A stretch of 19,835 bases of DNA from an uncultured Lachnospiraceae bacterium (lineage in GTDB: Bacteria; Bacillota; Clostridia; Lachnospirales; Lachnospiraceae), in the NCBI GenBank assembly GCA_910585065.1, contig CAJUCG010000031.1:1-19835 (forward strand). The letters run 5' to 3'. The notes beneath the pieces were generated by a model that was not told the DNA's origin, ran no database searches, and worked only from the letters and a program-made list of their open reading frames with translations. This document shows, piece after piece, positions 7,192-15,265 of this stretch. Each line of letters starts with the position of its first letter. The stretch's first letter is position 1. Position numbers and translations under genes: made by a program.

Positions 7192-8208
7192 ATGGAAGAA
7201 ACAAAGAAAACTGAAAGAAAAAAAGTTATCCTGAGCGGCATTCAGCCGACGGGTGTTTTTACATTGGGCAATTATATTGGGGCGGTAAAACACTGGGGAG
7301 AGATGCAGAATGAATATCACTGCGCGTATTTTATTGCAGATTTGCATTCCTTGACGATACGACAAGATCCAGCGGCACTTCGCAGACAGTCGCTTGATGC
7401 ATTTGCATTGCTGCTTGCTTGTGGGATTGACCCGGAAAAAAGCCTGGTATTTATTCAGAGTCATGTGCCGACGCATTCGGAGCTTTCCTGGGTGCTTTCA
7501 TGTTATACGCAGTTTGGAGAACTTTCGCGCATGACGCAGTTTAAGGATAAATCTGCGAGACATACAGATAATGTAAATGCGGGGCTTTTCACCTACCCGG
7601 CGTTGATGGCGGCGGATATTCTGCTCTATCAGGCGGATATGGTGCCAGTTGGCGATGATCAGAGGCAGCATCTTGAATTTACGCGCGATATTGCAACGCG
7701 GTTTAACAATCTGTACGGCAGCACATTTAAGCTGCCAGAGGCATATATTCCAAAGGCGGGCGCGAGAGTAATGTCGCTGCAGGAGCCGACAAAGAAAATG
7801 TCAAAATCGGACGAAAACCAGAATGCTTTTATTACAATTCTTGATGAGCCGAATGTTATTATCAATAAATTTAAGCGCGCGGTGACGGACAGCGAGAAGG
7901 AGGTCTGCTTCCGCGAGGGCAAGGATGGCATTAACAATCTGATGGCAATTTACTCGGTGTTTACGGGAAAGACGATGGAACAGATTGAAGCGGAGTTTGA
8001 GGGCAAGGGTTACGGTGATTTTAAGTTGGCTGTCGGCGAAGTTGTGGTTGAGGAACTTCGCGAAGTCAGAGAGAATTATAAGCGTTATATTGCGGATAAG
8101 ACCTATTTAGAGCAGGTATATCGCGCAGGTGCAGAAAAAGCAGCGGTGATCTCAGAGCGGACAATGGCGAAGGTAAAGAAAAAGGTTGGGCTGTTGGCAT
8201 CCGTATAA
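7192..8208 (+). CDS. trpS: Tryptophanyl-tRNA synthetase
   Basis: This cytoplasmic class Ic enzyme charges tRNA-Trp with tryptophan using ATP. The 338-residue protein shows the family's opening SGIQPTG (15-21), the HIGH-equivalent loop TLGNYIGA (24-31), and the KMSKS motif exactly (202-206). Further family blocks are VGDDQRQHLEFTRDIA and the middle helix SHVPTHSEL. Length is normal for bacterial TrpRS (~330). ATG 7192 is preceded by GAGAGGTGG. The last residues (TMAKVKKKVGLL) are the usual C-terminal helix. It is the first gene of the plus-strand block and sits 157 bases before pth. I see no domain missing and no sign of a second, resistant-type TrpRS. Confidence 0.97.
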   Translation: MEETKKTERKKVILSGIQPTGVFTLGNYIGAVKHWGEMQNEYHCAYFIADLHSLTIRQDPAALRRQSLDAFALLLACGIDPEKSLVFIQSHVPTHSELSWVLSCYTQFGELSRMTQFKDKSARHTDNVNAGLFTYPALMAADILLYQADMVPVGDDQRQHLEFTRDIATRFNNLYGSTFKLPEAYIPKAGARVMSLQEPTKKMSKSDENQNAFITILDEPNVIINKFKRAVTDSEKEVCFREGKDGINNLMAIYSVFTGKTMEQIEAEFEGKGYGDFKLAVGEVVVEELREVRENYKRYIADKTYLEQVYRAGAEKAAVISERTMAKVKKKVGLLASV

Positions 8209-8281
8209 TTTATCCGATGGTATGATATTGGCGGGGAAAAAGCAAGTAAATAGCGAAGCAAAAAATTTTGTGCGAGATGAA

Positions 8282-8313
8282 CCGCAGGATACCTCCCATT
8301 TGGTGTTCTGCGG
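8282..8313 (+). repeat. Stem-loop between trpS and pth
   Basis: ccgcaggatacc (8282-8293) pairs along all 12 positions with ggtgttctgcgg (8302-8313), counting two G-U pairs, around an 8-base loop tcccattt. No T run follows, so it is not a normal intrinsic terminator. Just upstream (8251-8263) is agcgaagcaa, which also occurs inside the 103-bp repeat between pth and mfd. This intergenic segment may therefore belong to a related dispersed repeat, or the hairpin may be a processing or stability element in a trpS-pth message. Confidence 0.6.
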
Positions 8314-8365
8314 CGATTGTGCGTACAGGAATTAAAGGCAGCAGTAAAGAAACAGGGAGAAAATA

Positions 8366-8944
8366 ATGAAAATTATTATTGGTCTTGGCAATCCGACAAG
8401 GGAATATCAGGCAACTAGGCATAATATTGGGTTTGATGCGATCACAAGACTTTGCGATGATTACGATATCCGCCTGTCAAGGGCGCACAAGGCACTTTGC
8501 GGCAGCGGGTATATCGGTGGGGAGAAAGTGATTCTCGCGCAGCCGCAGACCTATATGAATTTAAGTGGAATATGTGTGCGGGAGATGGTGGATTATTATA
8601 AGCTGACGGGTGAGGATATCATTGTGATCTGCGATGATATTCATTTGGATGTCGGTCAGCTGCGCATACGAAAAAAAGGAAGTGCCGGGGGACATAACGG
8701 CATAAAAAATATTATTGAACAACTTGGCAGCGAAGAATTTATGCGCATTCGAATCGGAGTTGGGGAAAAACCAGAGAAATGGGATTTAGTGGACTATGTA
8801 CTGGGACGTTTTCCAAAGGAGGAAGAACCCCTAATCAGGGAGGCATTGGAGCGAACTTCAAAGGCATGCGAGTGCATTATTGGGGAGGGCATTGAAGCCG
8901 CAATGAACCGCTACAACCAAAAACCGCGCAAAGCGGAACTTTAA
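8366..8944 (+). CDS. pth: Peptidyl-tRNA hydrolase
   Basis: The enzyme frees tRNAs from peptides dropped by ribosomes by cutting the ester bond of peptidyl-tRNA. The 192-residue protein is full length for the Pth1 family and keeps all catalytic and binding residues. N9 lies in GLGNP, the catalytic H19 in TRHNIGF, N65 in TYMNLSG, D90 in the CDDIHLD block, and N111 in GGHNGIKN. ATG 8366 follows CAGGGAG with a short spacer. An unusual point is its end: the last three codons and stop (gcggaactttaa) are the first bases of the 103-bp tandem repeat that fills the gap to mfd, so the repeat and the gene share 12 bases. Confidence 0.97.
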   Translation: MKIIIGLGNPTREYQATRHNIGFDAITRLCDDYDIRLSRAHKALCGSGYIGGEKVILAQPQTYMNLSGICVREMVDYYKLTGEDIIVICDDIHLDVGQLRIRKKGSAGGHNGIKNIIEQLGSEEFMRIRIGVGEKPEKWDLVDYVLGRFPKEEEPLIREALERTSKACECIIGEGIEAAMNRYNQKPRKAEL

Positions 8945-9150
8945 AACAGCGTATGCTCATACAGTGCCCGAAAGGACTTTTTTGAAGCGAAGCAAGAAAA
9001 ATCCTTTCCAGATTTTGGGGACTGGAAAGGCATATGCGGAACTTTAAAACAGCATATGCCTGTACAGTGCCCGAAAGGACTTTTTTGAAGCGAAGCAAGA
9101 AAAATCCTTTCCAGATTTTGGGGACTGGAAAGGCATATGCGGAACTTTAA
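8933..9150 (+). repeat. Tandem 103-bp repeat (2 full copies plus 12-base stub) between pth and mfd
   Basis: Copy 1 (8933-9035) and copy 2 (9036-9138) are 99/103 identical, and the first 12 bases of the unit recur at 9139-9150 just before the mfd ribosome binding site. All four differences fall at unit positions 19 and 25-27. Each unit holds two overlapping hairpins. Hairpin A is gaaagga...tcctttc (8970-9008; 9073-9111). Hairpin B is CCTTTCCAG with CTGGAAAGG around a 10-base loop (9003-9030; 9106-9133). They share the CCTTTC arm and cannot form together. A third perfect 10-bp stem, AGGCATATGC (9028-9037) with GCATATGCCT (9052-9061), spans the copy junction. Each unit also contains a ten-codon frame starting with ATG and ending LF-stop (8953, 9056). 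No T run follows hairpin B. Confidence 0.95.
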
Positions 9151-9163
9151 ATAGGAGGGCGTT

Positions 9164-12100
9164 ATGCAGACTTTTTATCAGCCATTGTACGGCTACGAGG
9201 AATTCAGAGAATTGCAGAATGCAATAGAGAAGAAAAAGCTGCCGGTGCAGGTAACGGGCTGCATTGATTCGCAGAAATGCCATTTGATGTTCGCCGCCTC
9301 ACAAAATATAAAAAAGCGCCTGATTATCACTTATAATGATCTGCGCGCAAAGGAGATTTATGAGGATGCTAAATTGTATGACCGTGAAGTGTATTTTTAT
9401 CCCGCGAAGGATATTATTTTTTTCTCTGCGGATATTAGAGGAAATGCAATTGTGCGCGAGCGCGTAAAAATTTTGCAAAAGCTTCTGGAAGATGCGCCGA
9501 TAACAGTGATTGCAACCATTGACGGCGGTATGGATAAAGTCCTGCCGCTCTCCTGTTTAAGGGAAGCCTGCATCCATATAAAAAATGGGGATTTTCTTGA
9601 TCTGGCACAGCTTGAAAAACAGTTGGTTCAGGCGGGCTATGAGCGGCAGGCTCAGGTGGAAGCCGCCGGAGAGTTTGCGGTGCGCGGCGGAATTATTGAT
9701 ATTTTTCCGCTGACGGAAGAGGCACCAGTGCGTATTGAGCTGTGGGGGGACGAAATTGATTCCATTCGCTCCTTTGATGCGGCGAGTCAGCGATCCATTG
9801 AAAATTTGGAGGAGATACAGATCTATCCCGCATCTGAATTTATCCTTGAGGAGCGGATAAAAGAGAAGGGACTGGCGGCACTTGACGCAGAACTAGAAGG
9901 TTTCTGTGCGGGGCTTAAAAGGGAGAGAAAGGCGGAGGAGGAATCTCGTATCCGCAAGATAACGGCAGAATTTAAGGAAAATCTCGCGTATTGTCAGGGC
10001 AGTGTGGGGCTTGACAGCTATGTCAACTATTTTTTTACGAAAACGATTTCGTTCTTCGACTATTTTCGGGATGAAGCCTCTGTAGTTTTTCTTGATGAGC
10101 CTGCGCGCATTATGGAAAAGGGCGGGGCGGTGATGACAGAGTTCTCTGAGAGCATGGCGGGGCGCATCGAGAAGGGGTATATTTTGCCGGGACAGATGGA
10201 TGTGATCTTTGATTATCGCGCATTGCTTGCAGGAGCGATGAGCGCGAATGCTGTGCTACTGTCCATGATGGAAACAAAAACGGATAAGTTTGCGGTCAGG
10301 GCACATTTTAGTCTTACGGTAAAATCCGTGAATCCGTACAACAGTAATTTTGAACTGTTAGTAAAGGATTTAAAGGTCTGGAAGAAAAATGGATGCCGTG
10401 TGATCCTGCTTTCCGGTTCGCGCACAAGGGCGGAACGCCTGGCAGAGGATCTGCGCGATCATGAATTGACAGCATTTTTTTGCGACGATAGGAACCGACT
10501 TGTGCAAAATGGCGAGATTATGGTGACGCAGGGAAATGTGCATAGGGGGTTTGAATATCCGCTGGTGAAATTTGTGATGATCTCGGAGAGCGATATTTTC
10601 GGCGCGGTCAAAAAAAAGAGAAAGAAAAAGGTGAAAGCCTATGAGGGCAGCAAGATTTCAAGTTTTTCCGATTTAAATATCGGGGATTATGTAGTGCATG
10701 AAAATCATGGGCTTGGTATTTATCGGGGTATTGAGAAGCTGACCGTGGATAAGATTACAAAGGATTATATTAAGATTGAATATGCGGATGGGGGAACGCT
10801 TTATATTTTGGCGACGGGACTTGATCTAATTCAAAAATATGCGGGTGCAGACGCGCGCAAACCAAAATTAAATAGGCTTGGATCTGCGGAATGGAAGACG
10901 ACAAAAGCGCGTGTGCGCGGTGCGGTGAAGGATATTGCGCAGGAATTGATAAAGCTTTACGCACTGCGGCAGTCAAAAAAAGGGTTTGCCTTTTCAGGGG
11001 ATGATACCTGGCAGAAAGAGTTCGAGGAATTGTTTCCGTTTGAGGAGACGGATGATCAGCTGCGCGCGATCGAGGAGACAAAACACGATATGGAAAGTAC
11101 GCGCATTATGGATCGCTTGGTCTGCGGGGACGTGGGGTACGGAAAAACAGAGATTGCGATACGCGCGGCATTTAAGGCGGTGCTTGATAAAAAACAGGTC
11201 GTTCTTTTAGTGCCAACCACCATCTTGGCTCAGCAGCATTATAATACCTTTACCCAGCGGATGAAGGACTTTGCGGTCAATATTGAAATGTTGTCGAGGT
11301 TTCGCACGCCAGCGGAACAAAAACGGATCTTGGCGGGGGTGGAAAAAGGGGATATCGATATTTTGATTGGGACACACCGCATACTCTCAAAGGATATAAA
11401 CTACAAGGATCTTGGACTGTTAATTATCGATGAAGAACAGCGTTTTGGCGTGGCACACAAGGAAAAGCTCAAGCAGTTAAAGAGCGATGTGGATGTGTTG
11501 ACCCTGACGGCGACACCGATTCCGCGCACGCTGCATATGAGCCTTGCGGGGATTCGTGATATGAGCGTGTTGGAGGAACCGCCTGTCGATCGAATGCCGA
11601 TTCAGACTTTTGTTTTGGAACATGATGATGAGATGATACGGGAAGCAATCAACAGGGAGCTTGCGAGAGGAGGACAGGTGTATTATGTATATAACCGGGT
11701 GAACGGGATCGATGAGATTGCACTGCTGGTACAGCGTCTTGTGCCGGAGGCAAATGTGGCATATGCGCATGGGCAGATGAGCGAGCGGCAATTAGAAAAA
11801 ATTATGTTTGAATTTATCAATGGGGAGTTGGATGTTTTGATCTCCACGACCATTATTGAGACAGGACTTGATATTTCCAATGTCAATACAATGATTATCG
11901 ATGATGCCGACCGGCTTGGACTCGCCCAGCTCTATCAGCTGCGCGGGCGTGTCGGGCGTTCGAACCGCGCAGCCTATGCATTTTTAATGTACAAGCGCGA
12001 TAAGATGTTAAAGGAAGTGGCGGAAAAGCGATTGCAGGCAATCAGGGAGTTTACGGAACTTGGCTCAGGTTTTAAGATCGCGATGCGCGATCTGGAGATT

Positions 12101-12709
12101 CGCGGGGCGGGCAACCTTCTTGGCGCGCAGCAGAGTGGACATATGGCAGCAGTTGGATATGATCTGTATTGCAAAATGCTAAATGAGGCGGTAAAAAGCA
12201 TGAGGGACGGCGGGCAGGAGGAGGAAGATAATTTTGAAACTTCTATTGATCTGCCGCTTGATGCATATATTCCTGCTACCTATATAAAGAACGAACTGCA
12301 AAAGCTGGATATGTATAAACGTGTGGCGGGGATTGAGACAAAAGAGGAGATGGAGGATTTACAGGAGGAGTTTATAGATCGGTTTGGAGATCTGCCAAAA
12401 CCTGTGTTAAATTTGCTTCAAGTTGCGTTGTTAAAGGCACGGGCGCACGCGGTCTGTCTGGTAAGCGTGGAGCAGAAGGGCGGGCAACTCTGGCTGACTC
12501 CGTATGCAAGAGCGAAGTACCATGTGGAAAAAATTCAGGAGTTGATTACAAGGAATGCACCAGCATTGGAATTTAAAAAGAGCGCGCTGGTGTTTGAGTA
12601 TCAATTGCCTAAGGTGACGCGCAAAAATGGAAAATTTGATGTGGTGGAGGGCGATCGGGTGCTAAAAGAGGTAGAAAGGCTGGTGGAGAGTTTTCAGATC
12701 CTGATGTGA
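9164..12709 (+). CDS. mfd: Transcription-repair coupling factor (Mfd)
   Basis: Mfd binds RNA polymerase stalled at DNA damage, removes it using ATP-driven translocation, and recruits UvrA. The 1181-residue protein is full length (B. subtilis ~1177) with all domains. They are the UvrB-like N-terminus (~1-330, including FAVRGGIIDIFP), the RNA polymerase interaction (CarD-like) domain at ~495-560 (GDYVVHENHGLGIY), and the RecG-like translocase. The translocase shows Walker A GDVGYGKTE (~655), Walker B DEEQ (~755), TATPIPRTLHMS (~781) and RGRVGRS (~927). The TRG motif region MRDLEIRGAGNLLGAQQSGH and the C-terminal D7 domain follow. ATG 9164 has AGGAGGG four bases upstream. No promoter is evident in the repeat before it, so it is probably transcribed with pth. 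Confidence 0.98.
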   Translation: MQTFYQPLYGYEEFRELQNAIEKKKLPVQVTGCIDSQKCHLMFAASQNIKKRLIITYNDLRAKEIYEDAKLYDREVYFYPAKDIIFFSADIRGNAIVRERVKILQKLLEDAPITVIATIDGGMDKVLPLSCLREACIHIKNGDFLDLAQLEKQLVQAGYERQAQVEAAGEFAVRGGIIDIFPLTEEAPVRIELWGDEIDSIRSFDAASQRSIENLEEIQIYPASEFILEERIKEKGLAALDAELEGFCAGLKRERKAEEESRIRKITAEFKENLAYCQGSVGLDSYVNYFFTKTISFFDYFRDEASVVFLDEPARIMEKGGAVMTEFSESMAGRIEKGYILPGQMDVIFDYRALLAGAMSANAVLLSMMETKTDKFAVRAHFSLTVKSVNPYNSNFELLVKDLKVWKKNGCRVILLSGSRTRAERLAEDLRDHELTAFFCDDRNRLVQNGEIMVTQGNVHRGFEYPLVKFVMISESDIFGAVKKKRKKKVKAYEGSKISSFSDLNIGDYVVHENHGLGIYRGIEKLTVDKITKDYIKIEYADGGTLYILATGLDLIQKYAGADARKPKLNRLGSAEWKTTKARVRGAVKDIAQELIKLYALRQSKKGFAFSGDDTWQKEFEELFPFEETDDQLRAIEETKHDMESTRIMDRLVCGDVGYGKTEIAIRAAFKAVLDKKQVVLLVPTTILAQQHYNTFTQRMKDFAVNIEMLSRFRTPAEQKRILAGVEKGDIDILIGTHRILSKDINYKDLGLLIIDEEQRFGVAHKEKLKQLKSDVDVLTLTATPIPRTLHMSLAGIRDMSVLEEPPVDRMPIQTFVLEHDDEMIREAINRELARGGQVYYVYNRVNGIDEIALLVQRLVPEANVAYAHGQMSERQLEKIMFEFINGELDVLISTTIIETGLDISNVNTMIIDDADRLGLAQLYQLRGRVGRSNRAAYAFLMYKRDKMLKEVAEKRLQAIREFTELGSGFKIAMRDLEIRGAGNLLGAQQSGHMAAVGYDLYCKMLNEAVKSMRDGGQEEEDNFETSIDLPLDAYIPATYIKNELQKLDMYKRVAGIETKEEMEDLQEEFIDRFGDLPKPVLNLLQVALLKARAHAVCLVSVEQKGGQLWLTPYARAKYHVEKIQELITRNAPALEFKKSALVFEYQLPKVTRKNGKFDVVEGDRVLKEVERLVESFQILM

Positions 12710-12723
12710 TCATGCAAAACGGG

Positions 12724-12752
12724 TTGACTTGTGTGGTATACCAGAGTAGAAT
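12724..12752 (+). promoter_or_regulatory. Sigma-A promoter before the PPIase-like lipoprotein gene
   Basis: TTGACT (12724-12729) and TAGAAT (12747-12752) are 17 bases apart in the 72-base gap after mfd. The predicted start near 12759 leaves a leader of ~23 bases with a GTGAGG site. It would let the lipoprotein and asparaginase genes be expressed independently of mfd. Confidence 0.7.
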
Positions 12753-12781
12753 AGGGGTGATATAGAAAGTGAGGAACATCA

Positions 12782-13870
12782 ATGAAGATCAAATATAAAT
12801 TGTTTACCTGCGCACTTATTGGCTTTACGGCACTTGCTACTCTTTCTTTTTCAGGGTGTAAAAAACTTTCCCCCGATCTTGAGCTGGATCAAACACCGAC
12901 ACCGTCGCCGTATCCGACCGGTCTTACGCAGGCGCAGGCGGAGGGAATGAGTCAGGAGGAGCGTTTTTCTAAGACACTTCTTCGAGTTGGCGATCTGGAA
13001 ATCAGCTACGGGGAAGTTGTCTTATATATGCAGTCCACCAAGGAGGAAGTGGAGACGCTCTACGGCAAGGAAATCTGGAATTATGTGCTTAGCGATGAGG
13101 GAATAACCTATGCACAGATGTTGAAAAATGAACTTTTAAAACAGATCACTTACACAAAACTTGTCTGTGCGCAGGCGGATTTCCTCGGTGTTGCACTGAC
13201 AGAGGATGAGCGGATGAATGTGGACGAGTACACGGACAATTATTTGTCAAATTTTTCCAGGGAGGAATTAGGATATTATGGGATCACTCGTGATCTGGTC
13301 TGGGGAATTTATGCGGACAATCTGTTGGCAACCAAAATTTACGAGAGTTTAACGTTAAATATTGATACAGATGTGTCGGACGAAGAAGCGCGCCATCCGG
13401 TACTCTGGTATGTTTTTATTGCAAAATACGCGCTGGCGGAGGATGGCAGTCATGTGGAGCTGGATGAGGAGGGACTGCACAGTGTGCGGGAGCGCGCGGA
13501 GAGACTGGTGGAGGAGGCGAAGGGAACTCTGGATTTTTATGGGTTTGCCAGGGAGAATACGGATGATACGGACGAGATTGAGATCGTGATTGGCAGGGGG
13601 GAGATGTATGAGGAGCTGGAAAAAATTGCCTTTGGATTGCAGGAGGGCGAGACGAGCGGGTTAATTGAGACGGCGGACGGATATTTTATTTTGCATTGTG
13701 CAAATTATATGGATGAGGAGGCAACCGATCAGGCGAAGACCGAGATTATTTTGGAGCGTCAGGAACGTGCATTTTCGGATAGCTATGCTGCCTGGGAGCA
13801 GGATACAGAAATTTGGGTGGATACTGTTTTGTGGGATAAGATTGATATGACGGGAGAAAAATGTGAGTGA
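12782..13870 (+). CDS. PpiC/SurA-like (parvulin-type) peptidyl-prolyl isomerase lipoprotein
   Basis: The 362-residue protein starts with a basic, hydrophobic signal peptide ending in a lipobox-like FSGC, predicting cleavage before C26 and lipid anchoring outside the membrane. A Thr/Pro-rich spacer follows (TPTPSPYPT). A long helical, SurA/PrsA-like N-terminal domain covers ~60-200. A parvulin-like domain (~207-310) has the typical end VIGRGEMYEELEKIAFGLQEGE, then a GYFILHC strand. The expected role is folding of exported proteins, as for PrsA. The parvulin core is divergent (a long LAEDGSHVELDEEG insertion region and weak N-terminal strand), so isomerase activity is uncertain and a pure chaperone is possible. 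It is followed 44 bases later by the asparaginase gene, probably in one transcript. Confidence 0.8.
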   Translation: MKIKYKLFTCALIGFTALATLSFSGCKKLSPDLELDQTPTPSPYPTGLTQAQAEGMSQEERFSKTLLRVGDLEISYGEVVLYMQSTKEEVETLYGKEIWNYVLSDEGITYAQMLKNELLKQITYTKLVCAQADFLGVALTEDERMNVDEYTDNYLSNFSREELGYYGITRDLVWGIYADNLLATKIYESLTLNIDTDVSDEEARHPVLWYVFIAKYALAEDGSHVELDEEGLHSVRERAERLVEEAKGTLDFYGFARENTDDTDEIEIVIGRGEMYEELEKIAFGLQEGETSGLIETADGYFILHCANYMDEEATDQAKTEIILERQERAFSDSYAAWEQDTEIWVDTVLWDKIDMTGEKCE

Positions 13871-13914
13871 TATAAAAAATAATTTTGTATATGCTTGTAG
13901 GAAAGGGACGGGAA

Positions 13915-14916
13915 ATGAAGAGAATTTGTTTGATTGCCACGGGGGGCACGATTGTTTCTAGGGATGACGGGAATGGTCTTGAACCGGAATTAACACCCCA
14001 GGAACTGCTTTCTTATGTGCCAGAATTAAGTGAGATTGCAGAGATTTTTGTAAGGGAATTGTATCGGCTTGATAGCACGAATATTCACCCGCAGCACTGG
14101 CTTTCTATGGCAGAATGCATTCGGGAAGAATATGAAAATTTTGATGGTTTTGTTGTGATTCACGGTACGGATACTATGGCATATACGGCGGCGGCACTCT
14201 CCTATCTGGTGCAGAACAGCAGAAAGCCGATTATTTTGACGGGCTCACAGAAATCGGTCTATAACCGCGATACGGATGCGCGCCGCAATTTAATTGACGC
14301 GTTTTGCTATGCGGCAGATATGCGTTCGCACGGTGTGTATATTGTATTTGACGGCACGGCGATCCTTGGCACGCATGCGAGAAAGACCCGCACACACAGC
14401 TACAATGCATTTTCAAGTATCAATTGCCCGGAGGCAGCTATAGTGCAGGAGGGGCGGATCATACGGTATTTTGAGCCGGAGTGTAATGGTGAGGTTAAAT
14501 TCTATCAAAGGATGAATTCGCATATACTTAGTGTGCGTCCCTATCCGGGAATTTCCCCCGAAATTCTTGCGCGGACGATCGACTGCTATGATGGGCTGGT
14601 GATTGAATGTTTTGGCACTAGCGGAATTCCTGCCTACGGTGGGTTTGATGCGGCGATCAGGGCATGGGCTACGGCGGGCAAGGCGATTGTGGCAACCACG
14701 CAGGTGCCGCATGAGGGAAGTGATATGAGTGTGTACCGTGTGGGAAAAGATCTGATGGAATTAGGATTGTTGGAGGCGTTTGACATGACTCCGGAAGCGG
14801 TATTGGCAAAGCTGATGTGGGTGCTTGGCAATGCCGCAAACAGAGTAGAGTTAGAGCAGATGTTTGCAGAGAGAGTGTGGATGGACACATTCAGAGGGTG
14901 GGGGAAAAATTTTTAA
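13915..14916 (+). CDS. ansA: Type I (cytosolic-type) L-asparaginase
   Basis: The enzyme hydrolyses asparagine to aspartate and ammonia. The 334-residue protein has both active-site signatures: the N-terminal ATGGTIVS with nucleophile T12, and HGTDTM (T85, D86). The asparaginase-typical LTGSQKSVYNRDTDARRN and the C-terminal small domain (EPEAVLAKLMWVL-like block) are also present. There is no signal peptide, so it should be cytoplasmic. This fits the low-affinity housekeeping type I enzymes rather than the secreted type II. I chose ATG 13915, which follows a purine-rich AGGGACGGGAA site. A TTG frame opening at 13885 adds ten residues that match nothing. I see no terminator after it before the metal operon promoter nine bases downstream. 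Confidence 0.93.
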   Translation: MKRICLIATGGTIVSRDDGNGLEPELTPQELLSYVPELSEIAEIFVRELYRLDSTNIHPQHWLSMAECIREEYENFDGFVVIHGTDTMAYTAAALSYLVQNSRKPIILTGSQKSVYNRDTDARRNLIDAFCYAADMRSHGVYIVFDGTAILGTHARKTRTHSYNAFSSINCPEAAIVQEGRIIRYFEPECNGEVKFYQRMNSHILSVRPYPGISPEILARTIDCYDGLVIECFGTSGIPAYGGFDAAIRAWATAGKAIVATTQVPHEGSDMSVYRVGKDLMELGLLEAFDMTPEAVLAKLMWVLGNAANRVELEQMFAERVWMDTFRGWGKNF

Positions 14917-14924
14917 ATTTCAGG

Positions 14925-14953
14925 TTGACATTCACCATTTTTTATGTTATCAT
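14925..14953 (+). promoter_or_regulatory. Sigma-A promoter of the HMA - P-type ATPase operon
   Basis: TTGACA (14925-14930) and TATCAT (14948-14953) have a 17-base spacer. Transcription should begin near 14960, directly at the left arm of the inverted repeat at 14962-14983, an arrangement typical of repressor-controlled promoters. The leader of about 85 bases shows no riboswitch fold that I recognise. Confidence 0.85.
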
Positions 14954-14961
14954 AGAACCAA

Positions 14962-14983
14962 CAATTAAATGATTGTTTAATTG
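14962..14983. promoter_or_regulatory. Candidate metal-responsive operator (inverted repeat)
   Basis: CAATTAAA (14962-14969) and TTTAATTG (14976-14983) are perfect complements around tgattg. The element overlaps the predicted transcription start of a metal exporter operon. ArsR/SmtB-type repressors (CadC, CzrA, SmtB) bind AT-rich inverted repeats in this position and release DNA on Zn or Cd binding, so this class is the first guess. No ArsR-type gene is in the window, so the regulator would have to be encoded elsewhere. Confidence 0.6.
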
Positions 14984-15043
14984 ATAAATAATAAAGGAAA
15001 TGCATAAAATGTATGGACAATCAAAAAGGAAAGGATGGATGGA

Positions 15044-15265
15044 ATGATGAAAAAAAGTTACAAGATTGAAGTTGATTGCGCGGCGTGCGCAATGAAGATG
15101 GAGGAGGCAGCAAAGAAGGTATCCGGAGTGAAGGATGCGGGGGTTGCCTTTATGACGCAGAAGATGAGCGTGGAATTTGAGGATGGCGCAAATGTGACCG
15201 CCGTGATGGAAGAGGTTCGCAGACAGTGCAAAAAGGTGGAGTCAGACTGTGAGATTTTCCTATGA
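15044..15265 (+). CDS. Heavy-metal-associated (HMA) domain protein
   Basis: The 73-residue protein is a single ferredoxin-like HMA domain. Its metal site is DCAACAMKME (C12, C15): the CxxC pair is kept, but the usual GM before the first cysteine is replaced by VD. An acidic residue next to the CxxC is typical of the Zn/Cd/Pb-binding domains of P1B-2 ATPases rather than Cu chaperones. The attached pump lacks its own N-terminal HMA domain, so this looks like that domain encoded as a separate gene. The ATG pair at 15044/15047 follows AAGGA by about eight bases; an in-frame ATG at 15035 is too close to its site. Its stop overlaps the ATPase start by four bases (ATGA), implying coupled translation. 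Confidence 0.85.
   Translation: MMKKSYKIEVDCAACAMKMEEAAKKVSGVKDAGVAFMTQKMSVEFEDGANVTAVMEEVRRQCKKVESDCEIFL

Noticed and set aside
8933..9150. CRISPR-like array
   Set aside because: Only two long, directly adjacent units exist with no spacers. They are tandem repeats, not CRISPR repeats.
8877..9283. Minus-strand open frames across the pth-mfd repeat
   Set aside because: They exist because the repeat happens to lack stops in those frames. They have no start signals and overlap the coding ends of pth and mfd.
14231..14890. Several minus-strand frames opposite the asparaginase gene
   Set aside because: They are short, mutually overlapping and without ribosome binding sites, while the plus-strand gene has complete active-site motifs.
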